A stretch of DNA of 13,044 bases from JBNJEM01 sp051745935. Lineage in GTDB: Bacteria; Planctomycetota; Planctomycetia; Pirellulales; Pirellulaceae. Under the pieces are notes generated by a model. That model did not search any database. It worked only from the letters and a program-made list of their open reading frames with translations, and had not been told where the DNA came from. Positions 7,209-13,044 of the stretch are shown piece after piece (the first letter of the stretch is position 1; the number at the start of each line of letters is the position of its first letter). The position numbers were made by a program, and so were the translations under genes. The DNA lies in the NCBI GenBank assembly GCA_051745935.1, contig JBNJEM010000152.1, forward strand, positions 1 through 13,044, read 5' to 3'.

Positions 7209-7615
7209 AAAACACGTCCCCTCGGGACACCTTCCGTCCGCGTTCTTTTCCGCTTCCCTGCAGTTTTCAGCGGCAGAGATATCCCCGCGTCCGGGACGTT
7301 CTTCAGGATCAATGCCCGCGGATCTTGCCGGAACGACGCGCAATGGCGTCTCATCATGATGCAAAGATGACATCGCTCTTGGTCGCTCCTGGCTTACACC
7401 CCGCCGCCCCCGCTTGGAGGCCACAACGGGATGGTACACGTCGGGCTTTCTAGACTGACGCCGGTGGATGCAACATTCTACCGTGTCTTGGCCGGTTCGT
7501 GGCTGTTAGTTTAGAATCCCCCCCTTTTTGTGGCAAGGGAGATGAAAGGGGGGGCTGCATGTCGCCGGACCATGGATGGAGCAAGCCCAAGCGGCTGGAA
7601 CGTTTCCAACGGTCT
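7209..7615. other. Intergenic region between ovoA and the DUF2062 gene
   Basis: About 400 bp, possibly shortened if DUF2062 starts at 7373 or 7439. It contains the inverted repeat at 7518-7554 described separately. No other gene is supportable. A plus-strand frame at 7499-7855 is the shadow of ovoA. Confidence 0.4.
7518..7554. terminator. G/C-run inverted repeat, possible ovoA terminator
   Basis: CCCCCCCTTT at 7518-7527 is perfectly complementary to AAAGGGGGGG at 7545-7554 around a 17-nt loop, a 10-bp stem. It lies about 60 nt past the ovoA stop. In the minus-strand direction it is followed by ATTCTAAACT rather than a T-run, so intrinsic termination is only plausible. A chance pairing of homopolymer runs is the alternative. 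Confidence 0.4.
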
Positions 7616-9760
7616 TCAGCTTCGCCGTTCCCACACGGTCACCTCGCTGAGCGAGTGCTGGTACTTGTGTTGGGTCTCGCGGATCACGAACGGCACACGT
7701 TTCGGATCGCCGATTCGCGTGAAGTCCGCGTCGAGGCACTCATGCAGCCCTTGCAGGGTGGTGATCGGTTCGCCCGCCACCCGCTTGCCACCGAGCCATT
7801 CTTTCTTTTCCGTAAACGCTTCGTCCCAGGAATAGGGGGAGGCGATGATCAGTAGGCCGCCGGCATTGATGCGATGGCGGATCATGGCAAGGAACTTGCG
7901 GGGACTGTATAGCCGATCGATGAGATTCGTGGCCAGAACGAGATCATATCCGGTATAGAGTGCCTTGAGGTTACAGGCGTCTGCCTGTTGGAACGAAACC
8001 TGCTGCTGGGTGCCCTCGAGTCCCAAATCGGACCTCTTCACTTCATGATAGGACACCAGCTCCCCTTCCTCCAGCCGCGCGTAGCGGACAAGTCCCTTTT
8101 CCTTCATTTCCACGCCAATGCGCACAAACCTCGCCGATGCATCGAGTCCTGTTACGTCGTGAAATTCGCGTGCCAACTCGAACGTGGCTCGTCCCACGGC
8201 ACACCCCAAGTCGAGCGCTTTGTGGCGAGGGCGATTACCCATGGCTTCCAGAGACAATTGGCTCATGGCCCGTGGAAAGTTGGGGACCCCAAAATAATCT
8301 TGTCCGAAATGACTCTCGCAGTATTGAGCGACCGAATGGTCGGTTTCGTAATTGCTCAACGACACGGTGACCGGCTGATCCGATTCGACGTAGCGGAGCC
8401 CGGCATGCTGGAAGAAGTGACGACGAAACGCATACCGGGAATGGCGAGTGGCTTCATTGCCCGTTGAGATCCACGAGCCCCCTTTGATGAGATTATGCAA
8501 TCCGTCAAAGGTGGGGGTCGAGAAATCATCGTAATAAGGGTGTACTTCGAACCCCTCGAACCCCATGATCGGGGTTTCGGTCCACTGCCACGCGTTCCCG
8601 ATCACGTCGTGGAAATCGCCAAACGCGAACTTCGTCACCGGACAACTCGACGCGGTGTGCTCCAGGTTGATGTTCCCCGGCGCCGTGTCCCAATACGGCT
8701 GGTCCGTCTCTACGAGACGGTCGCGCAGCAGGTACCACTCCGCCTCGCTCGGAAGCCGGATGCTCTTGCCGGTCTTTGTGCTTTTCCAGTTGCAAAACGC
8801 CTTGGCTTCCAAGTAATTGACCTCTACCGGCCAATCCCAAGGCATGTCGATTTCCTCCGCGACCGTCCGCAATCGGTACGCCCCGTCCAGCGGTACCCAG
8901 AAAACCGGATGCGTGCACTGCTTGTACTCGCGCCACTTCCAACCTTCTTCAGTCCACCAACAGGAGGTCGTGTATCCGTTGTCCTCCACAAACTCGAGAA
9001 ACTCGCCATTGCTGACAAGATAGCGACTGGCGGCGTGCCTCGCGACATCCTCGACATGAGTGCCATACTCGTTGTCCCAGCCATACAGCGGATGGTTTTT
9101 TTCCTTGCCGAGAACGACCTGCCCGGCGGGAACATCGAGCAGTTCGTTCATGGGCACCGTGCCGGATTCGCGGCAGATGTTCCATAGCGGATGGCGCCGA
9201 ACATGCTCCAGCGGCAATTGCCTGATAAGCACGGACGAGGTTTCGAGGTGGATGCGCGCATGCTCAATACACATCATAATGCCCCACCACGGATTGTCCC
9301 ACGTAATGGGCATCCGCAACGGCATGGTCCGGATCACGTGATCGACGGCCTGGCGAACCCGGTTGCGATAGTCTTGCACCGCCTGGACGGAGGGCCAATC
9401 GTAGTGTTCTTCATTGAGGTCGTCCCACGACATCTCATCCACGCCCACGGCGAACAGGGATTCAAAGGTCGGGTTAATCCTTTGGTTGACGAGTTTTGCC
9501 AGAATAAGCTTATTGATGTAAAAGACCGCCGTGTGCCCGAAATAGAAAATGAGGGGATGCCGCAACGGATCCGCGCGCCGGTAGAACGTCTCGTCATATT
9601 CAAGGGTTTCAAACAGTGACTCATCAATGTCATAGGTGTCATGGAAATACTGTCGAATTTCCGCGCGTTTCTCCTCGGGGTCGCCTGCATTGAGCACGGG
9701 GGTCCGTGTCTTTCGCAAACGCGGATCCGTGCGCCATCCGCTTTCCGGCCGTGCCTTCAT
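7616..9760 (-). CDS. ovoA: OvoA, 5-histidylcysteine sulfoxide synthase with fused methyltransferase
   Basis: 714 aa, a full-length OvoA with three domains in the usual order. The DinB-like iron-binding domain (about 30-195) has His76 and the H-x3-H-x-E motif EHARIHLETSSVLIRQL, with His167, His171 and Glu173. The FGE/sulfatase-modifying-type domain (about 200-465) includes RLPSEAEW, GNAWQWTETP and KGGSWIS. Its HPYYDDFS (407-414) may hold the catalytic tyrosine known from sulfoxide synthases. The C-terminal SAM-dependent methyltransferase (about 505-714) has motif I LDLGCAVGR (516-524). Known: OvoA joins oxygen, cysteine and histidine to 5-histidylcysteine sulfoxide, and its methyltransferase later methylates the imidazole of the thiol, giving the antioxidant ovothiol. 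The lyase OvoB is not in the window. EgtB is a close alternative, but the ETSSVLIRQLP motif and the fused methyltransferase fit OvoA. The start has AAGGA 10 nt upstream. It is a single gene divergent from the DUF4058-like gene. Confidence 0.95.
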   Translation of the reverse strand: MKARPESGWRTDPRLRKTRTPVLNAGDPEEKRAEIRQYFHDTYDIDESLFETLEYDETFYRRADPLRHPLIFYFGHTAVFYINKLILAKLVNQRINPTFESLFAVGVDEMSWDDLNEEHYDWPSVQAVQDYRNRVRQAVDHVIRTMPLRMPITWDNPWWGIMMCIEHARIHLETSSVLIRQLPLEHVRRHPLWNICRESGTVPMNELLDVPAGQVVLGKEKNHPLYGWDNEYGTHVEDVARHAASRYLVSNGEFLEFVEDNGYTTSCWWTEEGWKWREYKQCTHPVFWVPLDGAYRLRTVAEEIDMPWDWPVEVNYLEAKAFCNWKSTKTGKSIRLPSEAEWYLLRDRLVETDQPYWDTAPGNINLEHTASSCPVTKFAFGDFHDVIGNAWQWTETPIMGFEGFEVHPYYDDFSTPTFDGLHNLIKGGSWISTGNEATRHSRYAFRRHFFQHAGLRYVESDQPVTVSLSNYETDHSVAQYCESHFGQDYFGVPNFPRAMSQLSLEAMGNRPRHKALDLGCAVGRATFELAREFHDVTGLDASARFVRIGVEMKEKGLVRYARLEEGELVSYHEVKRSDLGLEGTQQQVSFQQADACNLKALYTGYDLVLATNLIDRLYSPRKFLAMIRHRINAGGLLIIASPYSWDEAFTEKKEWLGGKRVAGEPITTLQGLHECLDADFTRIGDPKRVPFVIRETQHKYQHSLSEVTVWERRS

Positions 9761-9799
9761 GATCGCTTGTTCCTTGAGAAAAACAGGGAGCCGCAGCTA

Positions 9800-9833
9800 G
9801 GCCTCCGTCCGCCGCCGGGGCGGACTCCAGGCC
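9800..9833. promoter_or_regulatory. Strong hairpin in the presumed ovoA leader
   Basis: GGCCT (9800-9804) pairs with AGGCC (9829-9833), and GTCCGCC (9807-9813) pairs with GGCGGAC (9819-9825), leaving a 5-nt loop and a small internal loop. It lies 40 nt upstream of the ovoA start and about 25 nt from its AAGGA. It would form in the ovoA mRNA leader if transcription begins upstream of it, or it could be a protein-binding site. The function is inferred from position only. Confidence 0.5.
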
Positions 9834-10214
9834 AGGCTATTGTCGCGCGGACCCTTGAGCCGGTGTCGCGTGCACGTCACGGGCTGGAGCGCTTGTGCGA
9901 GGACCGTTGGGCCACGTGGTGGCGCGGGCCAGGGTCTTCGTTTGTGTGCGTGGTGTTTTCGTCCTTGGAAAATACCTCAACCCGGCCAGTCGTATCGCCA
10001 ACATCGTCCATGATGGGGGCCCTAACAGGAGTTATTCATCCTTCGTTCAAGGGTACTTCGGGCTTTCGCCCCGCAAATGAGTGTTACGACATCATGCTTG
10101 GTTACCCGGGCCCATCTTGATGGAAGCTCGGCCGCTCGGCAAGTCCCCTGAAACACCAGTGAGGCGCCGGTTTTTGCGGCCCCACTTGTGCGGCACGGCG
10201 CATGATCATCGCTT

Positions 10215-10223
10215 TGCTATAAT
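10215..10223 (+). promoter_or_regulatory. Extended -10 promoter element TGCTATAAT
   Basis: A perfect TATAAT (10218-10223) preceded by TGC makes an extended -10. No good -35 stands at 16-18 bp, but extended -10 promoters can work without one. Transcription would start near 10230, giving a leader of about 35 nt for the gene at 10267. Confidence 0.6.
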
Positions 10224-10266
10224 GAAGGCGGGACAGTTGAAGAACTGGCTAGGGGAAGGAGCAGCC

Positions 10267-10992
10267 ATGCCGATTCACGACTGGACAGGGGTCTCGTTCG
10301 GGACATTCCACAACTTCCGTCAAGGTTGGGTCATCGCCCTGCGCGACGCACTAAATGCCGGGCGGCTTCCGGAAGGCTGTTTCGCCATGGCCGAGCAGGT
10401 CGTCGGAAGACCGGAGGCCGATGTCGCCGCTCTGGACATTGAAAGCGACGCCGATTGGCCGGCAAATGGCGGAGAAGTAACCACGGCGGTTCGCCCGCGA
10501 ACAACCTTTGTTCTGGCTGCCGAGGAAGAGCGGTACGCTCGCAAGGCGAACCATGTGGCCATCCATCACGGCCTCGGCACGGTGGTGGCGATCATTGAGA
10601 TCGTCTCTCCCGGGAACAAGAGCAGTCGGCATGCGCTGCGGTCGTTCGCCGACAAGGCCGTCGCGTTGATCCGAGGAGGGGTAAACTTGCTGGTGGTCGA
10701 TCTCTTTCCGCCCAGTCCGCGCGACCCCCGGGGAATTCACCCGGTGATCTGGGATGAGATCACGGATCAGCCCTTTTCGCCGCCGCCGGGCAAACCGCTT
10801 ACCCTGGCTGCGTACCAATCCGCCCCGACCAAGACGGCCTACGTGGAACCAGTCGCACCCGGCGATCAGCTACCCGAAATGCCGCTATTCCTTCACGCTC
10901 AGTGGCATGTGCGGGCGCCCTTGGAACAAACCTACCAATCTGCTTGGAGTGTCATGCCGCGTCCGATCAAGCAATTGTTCGAGGCGACATAG
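10267..10992 (+). CDS. DUF4058-like hypothetical protein
   Basis: 241 aa. The N-terminal MPIHDWTGVSFGTFHNFRQG and the later IIEIVSPGNKSS (109-120), followed by LIRGGVNLLVVDLFPP (134-149), match the DUF4058-type family common in planctomycetes and cyanobacteria. The E-I-V-S-P-x-N-K segment and the following helix and strand recall the PD-(D/E)xK-like fold of Uma2 proteins, so a nuclease-like fold is possible, but activity is not shown. Function is unknown. The start is ATG at 10267 because AGGGGAAGGAG lies just upstream and the conserved N-terminus begins there. The open frame runs 62 codons further upstream, but through the promoter at 10215-10223. There is no signal peptide or membrane segment. 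It stands alone, divergent from ovoA and convergent with the BBP7 gene. Confidence 0.75.
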   Translation: MPIHDWTGVSFGTFHNFRQGWVIALRDALNAGRLPEGCFAMAEQVVGRPEADVAALDIESDADWPANGGEVTTAVRPRTTFVLAAEEERYARKANHVAIHHGLGTVVAIIEIVSPGNKSSRHALRSFADKAVALIRGGVNLLVVDLFPPSPRDPRGIHPVIWDEITDQPFSPPPGKPLTLAAYQSAPTKTAYVEPVAPGDQLPEMPLFLHAQWHVRAPLEQTYQSAWSVMPRPIKQLFEAT

Positions 10993-11003
10993 CGGAGAGG
11001 TTC

Positions 11004-11041
11004 GCCCTCGATCGTGCCGTAGCCCGCTCCAATGGAGGGCT
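11004..11041 (+). terminator. GC-rich hairpin after the DUF4058-like gene
   Basis: AGCC at 11021-11024 and CTCC at 11027-11030 (2-nt bulge between them) pair with GGAGGGCT at 11034-11041 around a 3-nt AAT loop. Alternatively GCCCTC (11004-11009) pairs with GAGGGC (11035-11040). It lies 30-50 nt past the plus-strand stop and is followed by the AT-rich palindrome TGAAATATATTTCA at 11043-11056. There is no true T-run, so this is a possible terminator. Confidence 0.45.
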
Positions 11042-11042
11042 C

Positions 11043-11126
11043 TGAAATATATTTCAGGCGGTTGGATTTTGCCGAGTGGCACGCTGCCCGGCGCAAGCCG
11101 TCCTCCCGTTGGTCGGACTCGCGGCA
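11043..11126 (-). repeat. Dispersed ~105-bp repeat, copy 3 (truncated)
   Basis: Orientation is opposite to copies 1 and 2. It starts with the perfect 14-bp palindrome TGAAATATATTTCA (11043-11056), then CAGGCGGTTGG, and contains the reverse complement of the core (GCAAGCCGTCCTCCCGTTGG, then TCGGACTCGCGGC). It lacks the outer ATACCG...TTTGTCC part present in the other copies and stops three bases before the TAG (11129-11131) of the BBP7 gene. Confidence 0.88.
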
Positions 11127-11128
11127 TT

Positions 11129-12445
11129 CTAATAGCTTAACGTACAGCCGATGTTGAGGCCTTGCACGCAGAGCGTGGAACTCTCCCGTGGCACCGCTGG
11201 ATGGGCAAGGCCATCGGCGCCCTGGTCGTTGATGGGAAGGTCCGTGCCGATCAGTCCGGGATCAATGGTACGGTCTATTTGATCGCCCGTGCGATAGACA
11301 TCAGTCAAGAACAGCAAATTGTAGCCGAGGTTCACGCTCAAATGCTCCGTTAACAGTACCCGACCTTCGAGATTCAATTCAGGCAGTAACCCAAAGGTGT
11401 CGTCTTCATAGCGACCCGCGTTGGAACTCAGGGCGAGAAGCCCAGTTTCCACGGTATCCTCACCCCCCTCGGGTGTCGTGACCACCGTCCTGCCATCAAT
11501 GCGAAGTCGCCGCCGCACATTTCCAATCCCCAATTTCCCCGCCACGTCCAGCTCGAAGCAACCTCGCTGCCAGTTGGTGAGCAACCCGACCGTGGCCCCG
11601 TGAAAGCTGTTAGCGGTATCGAACCGATCGAACAGATCGATCGTGGTTCCGTCCGGGATAACTCCACCTCCTTCGGCGGTGAGGTCCTCCTGAATCAACA
11701 GGCCTTCTCGAAAGCGGAAGTAGCGGTATCCCCCCAACACGTCAACACGTGTGCGAGAACGATTGCGCCAATTCATGCTCAGCAAGGCTTCCGCGGACCG
11801 CAGATCGCTACTGGTGATTACCCCCACGTCGCCGTGAACAACTCCCTCGTACGCCACCAGTTGCGCGTCTTCCATCCCGGACCCGGCATTGAAGAACGGC
11901 CGCGCCAGTACCGGGTCCCCCTGAGAAGACCAGACGTCATCCAATTCATCCGACGGGTCTCCCGCGTACCACCACGTTGCCTGCAGACCCCAATAATGGC
12001 ACTCGTCGAGCCAATAGCCGCCCGAGAGGGCGGTCCCGCTACGGCCGCCCTCATCTAGTTTTCCCCCCAGCAGCACTTGGGTCGTGTCGGCGCCCAGCAC
12101 GCCGGCCTCCGCGCGATCCGGAACATCGGAATTCGTGGAGACCAACGGTGGCATGGAGTTGCCGTCGGTCCACAGTAGCAGATAGTCGGCGGCGAACCAC
12201 CAACGGTCGGTACGCGGCATGGCATTCGAACGATAATGCATCGCCTGTTCGGGGTTTTCCGGCTTCCGGGAGGGCTCCTCGTCAAGCAGCGTGTTGACGC
12301 TCAATGGAAGGCCAGCCGTTGGTGACGCTTCCACATCGGAGATCATCCAAGACTCGCCAGCCGCCCGAAGGGACTCGCTGGAACTGCCACTGATTACAGT
12401 GGCCGCGACAAAAGCACATGTGTTTATGATCCAACGATATTGCAT
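11129..12445 (-). CDS. BBP7-type outer-membrane beta-barrel protein
   Basis: 438 aa. The N-terminus MQYRWIINTCAFVAATVISG looks like a signal peptide, with likely cleavage near residues 29-30 (SLRAAG). The mature protein opens with RWWFAADYLLLWTDGNSMPP (81-100), the pattern typical of the planctomycete BBP7 family. Alternating amphipathic strands follow (for example RVDVLGGYRYFRFREG and LSVNLGYNLLFLTDVYR), and the protein ends in an aromatic residue (NIGCTLSY), as outer-membrane barrels do. Substrate and role are unknown. The start is ATG at 12443-12445 with GAGGAG about 8 nt upstream. The open frame continues 21 codons further but only through repeat copy 4, so I reject that start. The gene is enclosed by repeat copies 3 and 4, and any promoter must lie within or beyond copy 4. 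Confidence 0.88.
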   Translation of the reverse strand: MQYRWIINTCAFVAATVISGSSSESLRAAGESWMISDVEASPTAGLPLSVNTLLDEEPSRKPENPEQAMHYRSNAMPRTDRWWFAADYLLLWTDGNSMPPLVSTNSDVPDRAEAGVLGADTTQVLLGGKLDEGGRSGTALSGGYWLDECHYWGLQATWWYAGDPSDELDDVWSSQGDPVLARPFFNAGSGMEDAQLVAYEGVVHGDVGVITSSDLRSAEALLSMNWRNRSRTRVDVLGGYRYFRFREGLLIQEDLTAEGGGVIPDGTTIDLFDRFDTANSFHGATVGLLTNWQRGCFELDVAGKLGIGNVRRRLRIDGRTVVTTPEGGEDTVETGLLALSSNAGRYEDDTFGLLPELNLEGRVLLTEHLSVNLGYNLLFLTDVYRTGDQIDRTIDPGLIGTDLPINDQGADGLAHPAVPRESSTLCVQGLNIGCTLSY

Positions 12446-12460
12446 CGGGTGGCTCCTCGT

Positions 12461-12562
12461 ATGTTTCAGGCGGTCGGATTTGTCGGGGTGGCAAGCTGCC
12501 CAACGCAAGCCGTCCTCCCATTGGTCGGACTCGCGGCGGACAAAGTCACCCGCGACCGGTAT
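12461..12562 (-). repeat. Dispersed ~105-bp repeat, copy 4
   Basis: Same orientation as copy 3. It runs from ATGTTTCAGGCGGTCGG through the reverse-complemented core (GCAAGCCGTCCTCCCATTGG, then TCGGACTCGCGGCGGAC) to AAAGTCACCCGCGACCGGTAT. Its inner end lies about 15 nt from the BBP7 start codon, directly ahead of the GAGGAG, so the BBP7 leader is largely this repeat. Confidence 0.9.
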
Positions 12563-12833
12563 GAAAAGTCACAACAAAACCACGCACGTTTCCCGCTATC
12601 CAAGGGGTTTGGAAGCGGGAACCAAGTTTTGTTACGGTTTGTAAATCCTCGAATCGACGGAGATCGATTGATATCAATCTTATCGTCACGAGTCGATGTA
12701 CCGCTTTTCCCAGATAATCCGGTTATGCCTTCTTTCACGCCGTGCAATCGGGAATCATGCCATTGCAACCCGCGCATCCCGTACAGATTAACACCAAGAT
12801 CGGGTCCGCTGGGACTGTTCACGATTGGGGATT

Positions 12834-12862
12834 GCCACATCCGTTTTCCATTCGCCCCGTGG
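12834..12862 (+). repeat. 29-bp repeat, unit 1
   Basis: Begins GCCACATCCGTTTTCC and ends GCCCCGTGG. It matches unit 2 (12912-12940) at 24 of 29 positions, 78 bp away in the same orientation. CCAC and GTGG at the ends are complementary. Confidence 0.7.
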
Positions 12863-12911
12863 GCACCAAGCCCCCCGCAATCGCACACCCCGCCCATCAG
12901 CGGCGCTGGTA

Positions 12912-12940
12912 GCCACCCCCGTTTTCCGTTTGCCCGGTGG
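12912..12940 (+). repeat. 29-bp repeat, unit 2
   Basis: Begins GCCACCCCCGTTTTCC and ends GCCCGGTGG, differing from unit 1 at five positions. It has the same short terminal complementarity (CCAC/GTGG). Confidence 0.7.
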
Positions 12941-13044
12941 TCCGGACCTGGGGTGAGGAAAAACTCCAAGTCGTTGCCATCCATATTGTTGCGCCGTTCG
13001 TTTCGCCGGTATTGAGACGAAAGGACCTCTAAGAGACCTAAAAA

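Larger units (their letters stand above)
9761..10266. other. Divergent intergenic region, ovoA / DUF4058-like gene
   Basis: About 500 bp carrying both promoters. It holds a strong hairpin at 9800-9833, an 8-bp palindrome CCACGTGG at 9912-9919 and an extended -10 at 10215-10223. A 61-codon GTG-start frame at 9895-10080 (product ends YFGLSPRK) has GGAG upstream, but I recognise nothing in it and do not call it a gene. Confidence 0.45.
12563..13044. other. Non-coding stretch at the window end
   Basis: No gene is supportable. It contains a perfect 14-bp palindrome at 12666-12679 and two imperfect 29-bp repeats at 12834-12862 and 12912-12940. The minus-strand open frame at 12466-12984 runs through these repeats and copy 4 and looks spurious. 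Confidence 0.45.

Noticed and set aside
9895..10080. 61-codon GTG-start frame on the plus strand
   Set aside because: A GGAG precedes it, but the product has no recognisable feature, and it lies in the divergent promoter region.
11043..12562. Composite transposon or integron cassette around the BBP7 gene
   Set aside because: No transposase or integrase, no target-site duplications that I can see, and the repeats occur elsewhere in the window.
6631..12975. Shared AAAACTCCAAGTC near 6634 and 12961
   Set aside because: A 13-base match is expected by chance in a window of this size, and the flanks do not match.
12466..12984. 172-codon minus-strand frame
   Set aside because: It runs through repeat copy 4 and the two 29-bp repeats and shows no domain. 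It looks like chance openness in repeats.

Overview
The window looks like a chromosomal stretch of a planctomycete, most likely a Pirellulales-type organism. The evidence is a BBP7-type outer-membrane barrel, a 'MPIHDW' DUF4058-like protein, a three-gene MotA/ExbB cluster with two ExbD-like partners, GC-rich coding sequence, loosely packed genes and dispersed non-coding repeats. This assignment rests on recognised families only. No rRNA, tRNA, CRISPR array or intact transposase is visible.

Layout. (1) 1-645 is non-coding and ends in copy 1 of a ~105-bp dispersed repeat. (2) 646-4549, minus strand, is a tightly coupled operon: a MotA/TolQ/ExbB channel subunit with an EF-hand-like loop and a long C-terminal tail, then two single-pass ExbD/MotB-like proteins. 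Both junctions are 4-nt stop/start overlaps. (3) 4550-5223 is non-coding and holds repeat copy 2 and a possible structured RNA. (4) 5224-6452, minus strand, encodes a small secretion-ATPase-like P-loop protein followed by a QueD/6-pyruvoyl-tetrahydropterin-synthase homologue. (5) 6645-7208, minus, is a DUF2062 membrane protein. (6) 7616-9760, minus, is a full-length OvoA, the sulfoxide synthase of ovothiol biosynthesis, with its methyltransferase domain fused. (7) 10267-10992, plus, is a DUF4058-like protein behind a good extended -10 promoter. (8) 11129-12445, minus, is a BBP7-type outer-membrane beta-barrel. (9) 12446-13044 is non-coding: repeat copy 4, a perfect palindrome and a pair of 29-bp repeats.

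The most interesting system is the three-gene motor-like operon. One ExbD-like subunit keeps the membrane aspartate expected to carry protons, while the other aligns there with alanine. The pair could therefore form an asymmetric heterodimer inside an ExbB/MotA pentamer whose cytoplasmic loop carries a textbook calcium-binding motif. No effector gene is visible beside it, so its cargo or purpose is unknown.

The second notable pattern is the four copies of the dispersed repeat. Copies 1 and 2, in one orientation, bracket exactly the motor operon. Copies 3 and 4, in the other orientation, bracket exactly the BBP7 gene. Two copies abut stop codons and one ends just ahead of a ribosome binding site. 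The remaining genes look like independent housekeeping or accessory functions with no evident joint pathway.
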